A DNA stretch of 64,000 nucleotides from the NCBI RefSeq assembly GCF_042688525.2, contig NZ_JBHWAB010000001.1:2852001-2916000 (forward strand), written 5' to 3'. Origin of the DNA: Haloimpatiens sp042688525 (GTDB lineage: Bacteria; Bacillota; Clostridia; Clostridiales; Clostridiaceae). Made by a program: the position numbers and the translations under genes. The notes beneath the pieces are model-generated. The model saw only the letters and a list, made by a program, of their open reading frames with translations. It did not search any database and was not told the origin of the DNA. Every line of letters starts with the position of its first letter. Position 1 is the stretch's first letter. Positions 32,336-42,282 of this stretch are shown piece by piece.

Positions 32336-34111
32336 GTGAAAAAAATTAGTACAAAGATATTAGTTTTAGTTATTTTTATATCTCTTACCATAGGTTCTTG
32401 CATTGGGGGTTTTAGTATTTATAAATCTGTACAGACAAATCAAAAAAGTATAGAGGAATTGGAAAATGTACTTAAAGAAGATTATGATAAAACTATCAAA
32501 AATGAAGTTAATACTATATTAAGTATACTTACACATTGCTATGATAAATATAAAAAAGGTGAAATAACACTTGAACAAGCTAAAAAATTAGGTGCCAATA
32601 TACTAAGAGAAGCTAGATATAATGGAGAAGGTTATTTTTGGGCTGATACTCCTGAAGGACTAAATGTAGTATTACTTGGATCATCTATTGAGGGTACAAA
32701 TAGATTTAATTCACAAGATAAAAGAGGTAACTATTTTATTAAGAATTTAATAAATAATGGTATGAAAGATGGAGGGGGGTATACAGAGTATTACTTTCCC
32801 AAGAAAGGTGATAATATTGCTTTACCTAAAAGAGCATATACTGTTTATTTTAAACCCTTCAATTGGATAATTGGTACTGGAAACTATATTGATGATATAG
32901 ATAAAGTTATTTCTGAAAAGAAAACTTCATTACAAAAATGGTTACAAGCAACTATAATTGCAACAGTTATTTTTATAATTGGATTTGTTGTATTATCCAT
33001 TGTTTTAGCTATATATTTAAGTAAAAAAATAACTAATCCTATTTTATTGATAACAAAACTTATTGATAAAACATCTCAGTTAGACCTGAAACACCATAAG
33101 GATTTTGAAATTATATCAAGTTATAAAGATGAAACGGGAATTATAGGAAAATCAGTTATTAATTTAAGAAAAGAATTAAGAGATATTGTAGGAGATATAA
33201 ATAATAATTCAACCGAAGTTAAAGAATACTCACAAAATATTTCTAGTTCTGTAGGTGACACAGTTCAATCTATTGAAGCTGTATCAAAAACTGTAGAAGA
33301 ACTTGCAAAAGGTGCCTCTGAACAAGCAATGGATTCTCAAAAAGGAACAGAAAAACTTAGTACTCTTGCTGATGAAATTGATATTGTTAGTAATAATGCA
33401 GATTTACTTAAAGAGTTTTCTAATAAAACTCAATTAATTAATACACAAGGTATACAAGCAATGAAAACATTAGTTTATAAACTTAAGGAAAACAATGAAG
33501 CAGTATCAAGAATTGTTGAAAATGTAAATATACTTTCTGATAAATCTAGCTCTATTGGTGAGATTATAAATACAATTGAATCTATAGCTGAACAAACTAA
33601 TCTTTTAGCTCTAAATGCTGCTATAGAAGCTGCAAGGGCTGGTGAGTCTGGTAGAGGATTTGCAGTTGTAGCTGATGAAATAAGAAAGCTATCTGAACAA
33701 ACAGCTAACTCTACTGGTGAAATTAAAAATATGATTGAACAAATTCAATCTGAAATTAACAATGTTAAAGTTAATATGGATAAAGGAAAAACTACTATGA
33801 ATGAGTCAAATATTTCCATGAATGAGGCTGAAAAAGCATTTAAAACTATAGGACATTCCATTGATAATATGGTAGAACAAGGAGATAATTTGGTTAATAC
33901 TATAATAAAAATAGATAAAGATAAAAATGTAGTAGTAAACTCTATACAGGGAATAGCAGCAATATCAGAAGAATCTGCTGCAGCAACAGAAGAAGTATCT
34001 GCATCTATGGAAGAACAATCAAGTTCAATGCAATGTATAGCTGAAATTACAGAAAAACTTCAAGATATAGTTAATAAACTAGATAGTATAGTACATAAAT
34101 TTAGTATTTAA
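32336..34111 (+). CDS. Methyl-accepting chemotaxis protein with single Cache sensor
   Basis: 591 residues: membrane helix 1 (about 7-28), an extracellular single-Cache domain (about 35-200) with GYFWADTPEG and FNWIIGTGNYIDDID, helix 2 (about 205-230), HAMP (about 230-285) and a full MCP signalling domain with the tip IAEQTNLLALNAAIEAARAGE. The Cache_2 family binds small organic acids or similar ligands outside the cell. GTG start behind GGGGGTG. Monocistronic; no other chemotaxis genes are adjacent. Confidence 0.95.
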   Translation: MKKISTKILVLVIFISLTIGSCIGGFSIYKSVQTNQKSIEELENVLKEDYDKTIKNEVNTILSILTHCYDKYKKGEITLEQAKKLGANILREARYNGEGYFWADTPEGLNVVLLGSSIEGTNRFNSQDKRGNYFIKNLINNGMKDGGGYTEYYFPKKGDNIALPKRAYTVYFKPFNWIIGTGNYIDDIDKVISEKKTSLQKWLQATIIATVIFIIGFVVLSIVLAIYLSKKITNPILLITKLIDKTSQLDLKHHKDFEIISSYKDETGIIGKSVINLRKELRDIVGDINNNSTEVKEYSQNISSSVGDTVQSIEAVSKTVEELAKGASEQAMDSQKGTEKLSTLADEIDIVSNNADLLKEFSNKTQLINTQGIQAMKTLVYKLKENNEAVSRIVENVNILSDKSSSIGEIINTIESIAEQTNLLALNAAIEAARAGESGRGFAVVADEIRKLSEQTANSTGEIKNMIEQIQSEINNVKVNMDKGKTTMNESNISMNEAEKAFKTIGHSIDNMVEQGDNLVNTIIKIDKDKNVVVNSIQGIAAISEESAAATEEVSASMEEQSSSMQCIAEITEKLQDIVNKLDSIVHKFSI

Positions 34112-34283
34112 AAGTAAAAAAAATAATACTTTGAGTAATAAAGTGTAAAAATTAGATATATTCTGATTATACATTTTAAACTATCATGGGATTGATTACC
34201 ATACAATAGACTTGTTTAGCAACGTTTTTCTAAGTTTGTATTATATAGTATATAAATTTATCATTATACTTGAGGTGATTTTC

Positions 34284-35000
34284 ATGGGAAAAGTACTTTT
34301 AAGTATAGACTGGGATTATTTTATCCCTATAAAATCAGAATGGTGTGGTTCTTATTTGGAAAATAAGAAAAGTATCACTAACCTTTGGTATAAAAGATAT
34401 TTAAAAAGTAAAATGCAAGGTATAGATATACAAAAGTATATGTATGTTGACAAGGGAGCTAAAAGTTTTTGGAGTACTATAAAAAAAATATTTGGTATTT
34501 CTAAAAATGTAAAGCTGTATATTTCTGATTCTCACAAATTATCTTATTATATAGCTAAAGAATATAAATGTGATAAAGTATATTCTTTTGATGCCCATTC
34601 TGATTTAGGATATGGAGGTCTTAAATCTCTAGAATTTGAATTGAACTGTGCAAATTGGCTTGGAAAGCTTTTGAAAGGAAAAATAATAAAAGAAGCTAAT
34701 ATAGTGTATAGTAAATATTCTAGAGAAACTCCAAAAGAATTTTGTGAAATAAACAATAAATTCGATGTTAATTATTATAATAAGAAAGAAATAATGTCAT
34801 GTAGTAACATACCATTAAAAGATGTACAAGCAGTACATATATGTAGATCAGGTGCGTGGACACCACCTTGGTTGGATGATAAGTTTTCTAAATTTGTACA
34901 TAATTGTAATATGAATTATAAGGTAATTGATTGCCCGGTTAGAAAATGGAACATAAAAAAATTAAATTTATCTCAACAACTTGACTATTTATATTCATAA
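34284..35000 (+). CDS. UPF0489 / arginase-like fold protein
   Basis: 238 residues beginning at ATG 34284 behind GAGGTG; the open frame extends upstream without a binding site. The N-terminal LLSIDWDYFIP and the internal VYSFDAHSDLGYGG look like the metal-binding Asp/His strands of the arginase/deacetylase or UPF0489 fold. HICRSGAWTPPWLDD near the end is well defined. Substrate unknown. It stands alone behind the chemoreceptor gene and is followed by a MITE-like repeat. Family placement is moderately sure, function open. Confidence 0.65.
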   Translation: MGKVLLSIDWDYFIPIKSEWCGSYLENKKSITNLWYKRYLKSKMQGIDIQKYMYVDKGAKSFWSTIKKIFGISKNVKLYISDSHKLSYYIAKEYKCDKVYSFDAHSDLGYGGLKSLEFELNCANWLGKLLKGKIIKEANIVYSKYSRETPKEFCEINNKFDVNYYNKKEIMSCSNIPLKDVQAVHICRSGAWTPPWLDDKFSKFVHNCNMNYKVIDCPVRKWNIKKLNLSQQLDYLYS

Positions 35001-35045
35001 AAAATAGGAACAGTATAAGAAAAGGAATCTTTTGGTGGAAAGAAT

Positions 35046-35153
35046 GATTCAACTTTCATAGATGAAAAATAGCCGCTACGAGAAATGATATATTGCTCTG
35101 AAACCTTTCACTTCGCTAGACAGTATTTTTGTCCTACAAAAGTTGAATTAATT
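35046..35153. repeat. MITE-like foldback repeat, copy 2 (shortened)
   Basis: 108 bases in reverse orientation to copy 1. It shares GATGAAAAATAGCCGCTACG, AATGATATATTGCTC, CGCTAGACAGTATTTTTGTCCT and the terminal AAGTTGAATT, but lacks about 40 central bases. It lies between two convergent genes. Confidence 0.85.
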
Positions 35154-35199
35154 ATTAATTCTTAATTATCCTTAAAAGATTCCTTAATCTTATACGTTT

Positions 35200-37422
35200 T
35201 TAATTGAAAAGCCACAAAAATGTATTATCAAGTATAGCACCCCGCCCGCCTATGGCGTGCTTGTCATTAATTTTATTTTGATTCGTATCAATAAATTCTT
35301 TAACAATTTGAGGCATATTATCGTCAATTAATATTATAGGAGATGATGTAGAAGCCGCTAATGCTGATGTAGATAATGCGTCTGGATAATCCTTAGCACA
35401 GGCAAAATATACAGTATTTAAATCAAACTCCCCTATGAATCTATTTAAAATAGATATATTAGTAGCATATCTATCTATCCCATAAATCCTTTCTGGTGAA
35501 GGAAATTGATTTAGTACTTCATTGCTTATTACACCCGTTCCTCCAATTACGTATGCTTTAGTTATACTGTTAGAAATTACATATTCCATAATTGTGTCTG
35601 GTACAGCATTTTTGTCAACAAGTAATATAGGAAGTTGTTTATATGCCGCTAAGGAAGCAATTGACAATGCATCTGCAAATCCATTTCCATAGGCAACTAC
35701 TACTTCGTTTTTATTTCCTAATTCATTAGCAACAGCAGCAGAAGTTGCATATCTGTCTGCACCAAAAATTCTTATAACTTGTATATTCTTTGATAGAAGA
35801 TTGTCTTCTATATTTTTAGAAACAGCTCCAGTTCCACCTACAATAAAAATTTTAGTTACTTGTAATCTATTAAGTTCATTTTTGATGGATAAAGGTAAAG
35901 TATTAGTGTCAGTTATAAGAATTGGAGCGTTATATTTTTTAGCAAGAGGAGCAGCACTTAATGCATCAGCATAATTTTGACCTACAGTTAAAATTGCTGT
36001 ATTTGAGGTTGTCCATCCCGCTTGTGATATTTTAGCACTGGTTTCATACCTATTTGAGCCAGAATAACGATCATATTCAGGTCTGCCAATCAAAGCACCA
36101 TAGGCATCTACTATACCACCAGTAAATATTTTTCCAGCTAAATCATCAAGGGGCTTAACTGTTAACATTATTCTGGATTTTATATCCACAGGGTTAGTTA
36201 TTCCATTACTTAACAATAAAGCAGCTACTCCAGATACATATGGTGCAGCCATAGATGTTCCACTAGTATACCCGTAAGACCAATTGTAACTGCCATTTAA
36301 CGGAATAGTACTTAATATATTTTTACCAGGAGCAGCTACATCCACTGTTGTGCTTCCGTAATTTGAGAAAGAAGCCAGATTTCCAGTATTATTTATTGCA
36401 GCAACAGTTAGTATATTATTTAAATTAAAAGAAGCTGGATAGCTAGCAATTAAATCATTGTTGTTATTTTCATTTCCTGCTGCAGCTACAAATAATGTTC
36501 CACTTTTTTCTATAGCATCTTTAAGAGCTGAATCATATTCTGTTCCTGCCCAACTTGCATTAATTATTTTTACACCTTTACTTTTAGCATATTCTATAGC
36601 CTTGATTGCATCGGCAGTAGTTCCTTCATCTGTACCTAAAATTTTTAAAGGCATAATTTTTATATTAGGAGCAACCCCTACAATACCAGTATTATTTTGC
36701 GCTGCAGCTATAGTTCCAGCAACATGTGTTCCATGAAAGATTTGTAAAGAACTTTCATGAACTATATTATTATTATCATAAAAATTCCAACCATTAATAT
36801 CATCAATATATCCGTTGCCATCATCGTCTATACCGTTGTTAGCAATTTCATTTGGATTAGTCCAAATTCTATCTTTTAGTTCTGGATGATTAATATCTAT
36901 ACCAGTATCTATAACAGCTACAACAACATTACTGCTTCCTTTAGTAATATTCCATGCATTTTTTATATTTATATCTACACCTTTTAATCCAGTTTTAGAA
37001 CTTATTACTTGTCCATAATTAAATAATCCCCAAATATTATCAACCATAGCATCATTAGATATACTATTAGTTTTATAAATATAATTAGGTTGAACTAGCT
37101 CAATATTTTTATTATTCTTTATATTTTTTATAACCGCATCAACATTAATATCATCCTTAAATTTAACAAGTTCTGTATGCGGTGATAATTTTTTCGTTAT
37201 ACCATTGCTAATAGCCTTAGTATTTATAGACTTTGATTTGTTTTTATATTTTATTATTATTTCATTAGACACATATTTAGGATGTTTTTTATTAGAATTT
37301 AGATTAGATGATTCAATAGCATTTACAGATACAAAGTTTTGAGAAAAAGAAAATAGTATTGACATAAAGAGAGCAATGTATATTTTAAAATGATTACCAT
37401 ATTTTTTAAAATTCAAATGCAT
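35200..37422 (-). CDS. Subtilisin-like serine protease with three CWB2 cell-wall-binding repeats
   Basis: About 740 residues. A signal peptide (about 8-34) precedes a propeptide (EIIIKYKNKSKSIN onward) and an S8 domain with the triad Asp in VAVIDTGIDINHP (about 172), His in HGTHVAGT (about 233), oxyanion Asn in AAAGNENNN and Ser in SGTSMAAPYVSG. The last 300 residues are three CWB2 (PF04122) repeats starting YSGSNRYETSA, IFGADRYATSA and IYGIDRYATNI, which bind the cell-wall polymer. It is therefore a wall-anchored protease. ATG 37422 touches its GAGGTG site; a TTG two codons later has better spacing and may be the real start. The promoter is at 37500. Confidence 0.94.
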   Translation of the reverse strand: MHLNFKKYGNHFKIYIALFMSILFSFSQNFVSVNAIESSNLNSNKKHPKYVSNEIIIKYKNKSKSINTKAISNGITKKLSPHTELVKFKDDINVDAVIKNIKNNKNIELVQPNYIYKTNSISNDAMVDNIWGLFNYGQVISSKTGLKGVDINIKNAWNITKGSSNVVVAVIDTGIDINHPELKDRIWTNPNEIANNGIDDDGNGYIDDINGWNFYDNNNIVHESSLQIFHGTHVAGTIAAAQNNTGIVGVAPNIKIMPLKILGTDEGTTADAIKAIEYAKSKGVKIINASWAGTEYDSALKDAIEKSGTLFVAAAGNENNNNDLIASYPASFNLNNILTVAAINNTGNLASFSNYGSTTVDVAAPGKNILSTIPLNGSYNWSYGYTSGTSMAAPYVSGVAALLLSNGITNPVDIKSRIMLTVKPLDDLAGKIFTGGIVDAYGALIGRPEYDRYSGSNRYETSAKISQAGWTTSNTAILTVGQNYADALSAAPLAKKYNAPILITDTNTLPLSIKNELNRLQVTKIFIVGGTGAVSKNIEDNLLSKNIQVIRIFGADRYATSAAVANELGNKNEVVVAYGNGFADALSIASLAAYKQLPILLVDKNAVPDTIMEYVISNSITKAYVIGGTGVISNEVLNQFPSPERIYGIDRYATNISILNRFIGEFDLNTVYFACAKDYPDALSTSALAASTSSPIILIDDNMPQIVKEFIDTNQNKINDKHAIGGRGAILDNTFLWLFN

Positions 37423-37446
37423 CACCTCGCTTATCTTTGATATCAC

Positions 37447-37476
37447 AAAAATAGTTGCTGCGGAAAATGATATATT
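37447..37476. repeat. Remnant of the MITE-like foldback repeat
   Basis: AAAAATAGTTGCTGCGGAAAATGATATATT matches the internal part of the repeat (AAAAATAGCCGCTACGGTAAATGATATATT) with four changes. Both ends are missing. It lies in the leader of the protease gene. Confidence 0.6.
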
Positions 37477-37499
37477 CATATATTATAAGTGTACTTAGA

Positions 37500-37528
37500 A
37501 TTATATATTAGTGAGTGTGTATTGACAA
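37500..37528 (-). promoter_or_regulatory. Sigma-A promoter of the protease gene
   Basis: TTGTCA (37523-37528) and TATAAT (37500-37505) with 17-base spacing, on the minus strand, about 80 bases before the start codon. Confidence 0.75.
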
Positions 37529-37582
37529 TATATATAAACAAGGTATATTTAGGAAAATACCAGAGTTAAAATGTTATATATA

Positions 37583-37621
37583 AATAAAAAAATTACTATA
37601 AGTAAATTCCTATAGTAATTT
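37583..37621 (-). terminator. Terminator of the pyr operon
   Basis: On the minus strand AAATTACTATA and TATAGTAATTT pair around a 10-base loop and are followed by a T-run. It lies 26 bases behind pyrE, the last gene. Confidence 0.85.
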
Positions 37622-37646
37622 CCAAATAAATTTAATTTTATCTACT

Positions 37647-38321
37647 TTATTTTACACCATAAATAGCGTAGTAGTCTTCAATTCTTTTTTTCATTTCATC
37701 ATCAATTAAAACTGTTCCATTGATTTCACGATTATAAAGATAATCTACTACTTCTTTCATTGTAACTATGGCACAAGTTTTCATACCAAACTTTTCTTTA
37801 AGTTCAGTAAGTGCTGATTGTTCTCCTTTACCTTTTTCCATTCTATCTACAGATATGATAAGACCCATAACATTAACATCAGCTTGTGATTTTAAAATAG
37901 GCATAGTTTCGTAAATGGAGGTTCCAGCAGTAGTTACATCTTCAACAATTATTACTTTATCATTATCTTTAAGTTTGCTTCCAAGTAGGATTCCTTTATC
38001 TCCATGCTCTTTAACTTCTTTTCTATTTGAGCAGTATGATACATCTATATTATATAGGTTACTTAAAGATATAGATGTTGTTACTCCTAAAGGAATACCT
38101 TTGTAAGCAGGTCCAAACAAAATATCAAAATCTTCATTAAAGTTTTCTTTTATAGCACAAGCATAAAAGTCACCTAATTTTGCTAATTGTCGTCCTGTTT
38201 TGTAGTTACCTGTGTTTACAAAGAAAGGAGTTTTTCTTCCGCTTTTTGTAACAAAATCTCCAAAAGTAAGTACACCAGATTCTATCATGAATTCTATAAA
38301 CTCTTTTTTGTAATTTTCCAT
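37647..38321 (-). CDS. pyrE: Orotate phosphoribosyltransferase
   Basis: 224 residues. The PRPP-binding motif VIIVEDVTTAGTS and the N-terminal GVLTFGDFVTKSGRKTPFFV are typical of PyrE. It joins orotate to PRPP to give OMP. ATG 38321 is chosen because AAGGGAG lies 8 bases upstream; the open frame starts at a TTG overlapping that site. It is last in pyrB-I-C-F-K-D-E, 59 bases behind pyrD. Confidence 0.96.
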   Translation of the reverse strand: MENYKKEFIEFMIESGVLTFGDFVTKSGRKTPFFVNTGNYKTGRQLAKLGDFYACAIKENFNEDFDILFGPAYKGIPLGVTTSISLSNLYNIDVSYCSNRKEVKEHGDKGILLGSKLKDNDKVIIVEDVTTAGTSIYETMPILKSQADVNVMGLIISVDRMEKGKGEQSALTELKEKFGMKTCAIVTMKEVVDYLYNREINGTVLIDDEMKKRIEDYYAIYGVK

Positions 38322-38380
38322 TATTATATCTCCCTTCAATAATTAAGTAAATTGGTAAGAATAAAGTTTTTTTATGTCTT

Positions 38381-39295
38381 TTATAAAGTTGAGTTAATAT
38401 TTAACTCACTTAATTTTTTAATACCGTTTTGTTCCATAAATTTCTCAATTCCTTCAATTATATCGATGCAAGCATATGGATTTACAAAATTAGCTGTTCC
38501 AACTTGTATTACACTAGCACCTGCCATTAAAAATTCTACTGCATCTTCCCATTTTTCTATACCGCCCATACCTATAACTGGTACATTTACATTTTTACAA
38601 ACTTCATATACCATTCTCAATGCTATAGGTTTTATAGCTGGACCTGACAACCCTGCAAATACATTTTTAAATACTGGTTTTCTTTTGTTTATGTCTATAG
38701 CCATAGCTTTAAATGTATTTACCAGTGAGATTGCATCTGCTCCTGCTTCTTCACACTTTACTGCCATATCTACAATATTCTCAGCATTAGGGGATAATTT
38801 AACTATTAATGGTTTTGTACAAATTTTTCTTACCTCTGAAACAACTTCATAAGCAACATTTGCCTTTATTCCAAATGCCATACCTCCCTGTTTAACATTT
38901 GGACAAGATATATTAAGTTCTATCATATCTACATCCACATGATTTAATTTTTCTATACCTTTTAAATAGTCTTCTAAATTATTTCCTCCCAGGTTTGCTA
39001 TTATATTTGTATTAAACTTCTTCATATTTGGAAGTTCTTTTTCTATAAATGAATCTACTCCTGGATTTTGAAGACCTACACTGTTTATCATACCTGCTCT
39101 AGTTTCATAAACTCTTATTCCATCGTTTCCTTCTTTTTTATTTAATGTAAGACCTTTAGTACACATTGCTCCAAGTCTTGATACATCATATAATTTGCTA
39201 TATTCTTGACCAAACCCAAATGTTCCTGACGCTGAGATTACAGGATTTTTAAAACTAATTCCGCATAAATTTACAGAAGTATCTACTCTATTCAT
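38381..39295 (-). CDS. pyrD: Dihydroorotate dehydrogenase B, catalytic subunit
   Basis: 304 residues of class 1B. FMN-binding and active-site segments: VISASGTFGFGQEYS, NSVGLQNPGVD, MIELNISCPNVKQGG with the catalytic Cys, VKLSPN and VIGMGGIEKWED. It oxidises dihydroorotate and passes electrons to PyrK and NAD. It overlaps pyrK by 8 bases, matching the heterotetrameric enzyme they form. Confidence 0.96.
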   Translation of the reverse strand: MNRVDTSVNLCGISFKNPVISASGTFGFGQEYSKLYDVSRLGAMCTKGLTLNKKEGNDGIRVYETRAGMINSVGLQNPGVDSFIEKELPNMKKFNTNIIANLGGNNLEDYLKGIEKLNHVDVDMIELNISCPNVKQGGMAFGIKANVAYEVVSEVRKICTKPLIVKLSPNAENIVDMAVKCEEAGADAISLVNTFKAMAIDINKRKPVFKNVFAGLSGPAIKPIALRMVYEVCKNVNVPVIGMGGIEKWEDAVEFLMAGASVIQVGTANFVNPYACIDIIEGIEKFMEQNGIKKLSELNINSTL

Positions 39296-40067
39296 CTAAT
39301 ATCAAATCCTCTCCATTAAATACTGGTCCTTCGCTGCAAACTCTTTTATTTCCCTCGTTAGTTTTACATGTACATCCCAAACATGCTCCTATACCACATG
39401 CCATTCTATTTTCCATTGAAACATAAATCGGCACTTTTTTCTCTTTACACATTTGTACTACTTTTTTCATCATTATTTTAGGTCCACAGCAAACTACAAT
39501 ATCATACTTACTTGGGTCAAAAATATCTGTTATATATGAGTTATCCACATGAGTACAATTATTTTTCTGTGTATAATTCTTACAATTATTCCCATTTGCA
39601 TATTTTTCTGTGGAAATGTATAAGTTATTAACATTTTTTTCCACATTATCCACAGCATATACATAATCGCAAAATCCTGCATAAAAATCTACACTACAAT
39701 TTTCAAGTCGTTTTGTAAGAAATGTAAGAGGTGCTATTCCGATTCCTCCTGACACTAATGCTACTTTTCCTTTTAACTTCGACCTATCAAAACTATTCCC
39801 AAGAGGTCCTAATATCTGAATCTCTTCATCTTTTTTTAGTCTTGATATAAGTTCCGTACCTCTGCCTACTACTTTATATAAGAAGGTAATACAATTTTTT
39901 GACACATCATATACACTTATAGGTCTTGGAAGTAATGGCTCTTCATTAGTTGTTTTTAACATATAAAATTGTCCTGGTACTGCTTCAGAATTTCCTTTTA
40001 TTGAAACTTTATAAATATCTTTACTTATCTCTATATTCTCTATAACTTTTTCTACGGAACAAATCAT
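39288..40067 (-). CDS. pyrK: Dihydroorotate dehydrogenase B, electron transfer subunit
   Basis: 259 residues. FAD domain with LPRPISVYD, NAD-binding part with VSGGIGIAPLTFL, and the [2Fe-2S] site CGIGACLGCTCK plus a fourth Cys in RVCSEGPVF. About residues 135-168 form an Asn/Lys/Tyr-rich stretch (EKNVNNLYISTEKYANG onwards) that looks like a low-complexity insert relative to the usual PyrK of similar size. It couples PyrD to NAD reduction. Confidence 0.95.
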   Translation of the reverse strand: MICSVEKVIENIEISKDIYKVSIKGNSEAVPGQFYMLKTTNEEPLLPRPISVYDVSKNCITFLYKVVGRGTELISRLKKDEEIQILGPLGNSFDRSKLKGKVALVSGGIGIAPLTFLTKRLENCSVDFYAGFCDYVYAVDNVEKNVNNLYISTEKYANGNNCKNYTQKNNCTHVDNSYITDIFDPSKYDIVVCCGPKIMMKKVVQMCKEKKVPIYVSMENRMACGIGACLGCTCKTNEGNKRVCSEGPVFNGEDLILDE

Positions 40068-40085
40068 TCACTTCATCCTTCCAGC

Positions 40086-40952
40086 TTATAATTTTATTTC
40101 CTTTAATATATCATTCTTCATGTTTAATACTGCTTCTCTTGCACATTCATCAAATCTTGCTTCTCCATTTTCACATTTCTTATATGAAAGTAATATTCCT
40201 CTTGAAGAATTTACAACTCCACCATTTCCATTCTTTAAGTATACTGCTACATCTTTTGCACCGCCGCCTTGAGCACCATAACCTGGTATTAAGAAAAATG
40301 TCTTATCAAAACTTTTTCTAATCTTCTTTCCTTCATCAACATGAGTACATCCTACTACTGCACCAATTGAACTGTATCCACATTCTCCTATATAATCTTC
40401 CCCAACATTTTGAATTTTTTCTCCTACTATATCATATACTTTTCTATTTGCCTTACTATCTATATATTGTATATCTTTTGCTCCTTCATTTGATGTTCTA
40501 AGAAGTGTAAATAATCCTTTTTCCTTATTTTTCACATAACTTAGATATGGTTTTATGCTGTCCATTCCCATATATGGATTTACTGTAATGAAGTCACTTT
40601 CAAAATCTCCTTCAAAGTGTGCTTTTGCATACATCTCTGCAGTTTTTGCTATATCTCCTCTTTTTATATCCGCTATAGCTATTGCACCCTTTTCTCTTAT
40701 ATACTCTAAAGTTTTTTTGTATATCATAAGTCCTTTAATCCCCATAGCCTCATAATATGCTATTTGAACTTTATAACAAGATACATTATCCAAAGTTGCA
40801 TCAATTATTCTTTGGTTAAATCTAAATACTGCATCTTCTGCATAATTATATTTATTAAAAAAATCTTTTGGTATATATGAAACATCAGTATCTAATCCTA
40901 CACAAACATGCCCTTTTTTCTGTACACTTTCATATAATCTATCTATAATCAA
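40086..40952 (-). CDS. pyrF: Orotidine-5'-phosphate decarboxylase, long form
   Basis: 288 residues of the type 2 OMP decarboxylase subfamily. The catalytic array is in IADIKRGDIAKTA (Lys-Asp pair); GLFTLLRTSNEGA and FLIPGYGAQGGG are further conserved loops. It converts OMP to UMP. It lies 18 bases before pyrK on the operon transcript. Confidence 0.95.
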   Translation of the reverse strand: MIIDRLYESVQKKGHVCVGLDTDVSYIPKDFFNKYNYAEDAVFRFNQRIIDATLDNVSCYKVQIAYYEAMGIKGLMIYKKTLEYIREKGAIAIADIKRGDIAKTAEMYAKAHFEGDFESDFITVNPYMGMDSIKPYLSYVKNKEKGLFTLLRTSNEGAKDIQYIDSKANRKVYDIVGEKIQNVGEDYIGECGYSSIGAVVGCTHVDEGKKIRKSFDKTFFLIPGYGAQGGGAKDVAVYLKNGNGGVVNSSRGILLSYKKCENGEARFDECAREAVLNMKNDILKEIKL

Positions 40953-40989
40953 TTCACTCTCTCCTTTTATCTATAAGTTATTTTAGTTA

Positions 40990-42171
40990 TTAAACTGAAT
41001 AAACAATCTTACCTTTTTTCATTGTTGTTAAAATTTCTCCGTACACTTTTTTTCCTTCAAAAGGCGTATTTTTCCCTTTTGATACAAATTGTTTAGAAGA
41101 TATTTCGTACTCTTTATCCAAGTCCACAACTACTAAATCTGCATCATATCCTATCTTTATTTCCCCTTTATTTGCTCCCATTATCTTAGCTGGATTTTTT
41201 GACATGATTTCTATAAGTTTATTTAAATCTACATTATTTTTCTTAACTAATTCCGTATAACATATCGAAAAGGAAGTTTCTATTCCTGAGATTCCATTAG
41301 CACCTTTTTCTTTATCTTCTCTGCTGTGTGGTGCATGATCTGTTCCTATTGCATCTACATAGCCATCTTTAATAGCTTTTATCAAAAATTTCAAATCCTC
41401 TTCTCCTCTTATAGGAGGATTTACTTTATACTCATTATCAGTGAGTGCAATATGATGTGGTGTTACATCACAAGTTATATTTGTACTTGTTTTTTTTGCA
41501 TTTATAATATCATTCATAGCCTCTTTTGTACTCACATGAGTAACATGAAGATCGCATCCTGTTACCTTAGCTAATGTAATGTCTCTCCAAGTCATCATAT
41601 TTTCTGCTAACCTAGTATTACTATCTTTTAGGCTATCACTTTCTTCATGAGCAATTATAGTTAATCCCTTTTCTTTTGCTTTTATCATTGCATCAAGCAT
41701 AACTTTGCTATCTTGAACCCCTTTTCCATCATCAGATATAAACTTAACACTTTCCTCCAATTTATCTAAATGATTCAAGCTAACTCCATCAAAATTATTT
41801 GTTATTGAAACTACTTGATGAACATCTGCAAGATCTATATCCTTAGCTTTATTAATAACCTCTTTAACTGTTTCCATACTACTGCAAACTGGATTTGTAT
41901 TTGCCATTAAGTTTACTGTAGTATATCCCCCCTTCACTGCTGCTCTACTTCCACTTAAAATATCCTCTTTATAAGTATATCCTGGATCTCTAAAATGACT
42001 GTGTATATCTACAAATGCTGGTAATAATGTTTTTCCTTTTGCATCATACACTTCACAATTTTTTTTCAAATCCATTCCTAACTCGCATATTATTCCATCT
42101 TTTATATAAACATCACCTTGAAAATTTTGTGATGCATCAATCACACTTGCATTCTTTATTAGAAATTCCAC
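40990..42171 (-). CDS. pyrC: Dihydroorotase
   Basis: 393 residues, class I dihydroorotase of the amidohydrolase family. Zinc ligands: DIHSHFRDPGYTYKED, AHEES, THVST and the Asp in GTDHAPHS. It closes carbamoyl aspartate to dihydroorotate. The best start is GTG at 42171, with AGGTGG 7 bases upstream; an ATG at 42192 is in frame but overlaps the binding site. A 111-base spacer with a hairpin separates it from pyrI. Confidence 0.94.
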   Translation of the reverse strand: MEFLIKNASVIDASQNFQGDVYIKDGIICELGMDLKKNCEVYDAKGKTLLPAFVDIHSHFRDPGYTYKEDILSGSRAAVKGGYTTVNLMANTNPVCSSMETVKEVINKAKDIDLADVHQVVSITNNFDGVSLNHLDKLEESVKFISDDGKGVQDSKVMLDAMIKAKEKGLTIIAHEESDSLKDSNTRLAENMMTWRDITLAKVTGCDLHVTHVSTKEAMNDIINAKKTSTNITCDVTPHHIALTDNEYKVNPPIRGEEDLKFLIKAIKDGYVDAIGTDHAPHSREDKEKGANGISGIETSFSICYTELVKKNNVDLNKLIEIMSKNPAKIMGANKGEIKIGYDADLVVVDLDKEYEISSKQFVSKGKNTPFEGKKVYGEILTTMKKGKIVYSV

Positions 42172-42229
42172 AAAAATCCCACCTTTATACATATTAGTTA
42201 TGTTATGATATATTTATCTTCATAAAATA

Positions 42230-42264
42230 AGGGCACTAAGTATTATCATACTCATTAGTACCCT
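42230..42264. other. Hairpin between pyrI and pyrC
   Basis: AGGGCACTAA and TTAGTACCCT pair with one mismatch. On the operon strand it is followed by TTATTTTA, so it may act as a weak terminator or as a stability element inside the operon. Confidence 0.5.
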
Positions 42265-42282
42265 TTTTTATTTCTAAAAATC

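Noticed and set aside
38352..38852. 166-codon frame antisense to pyrD
   Set aside because: The opposite strand is a fully conserved dihydroorotate dehydrogenase; the frame is a composition shadow without a binding site.
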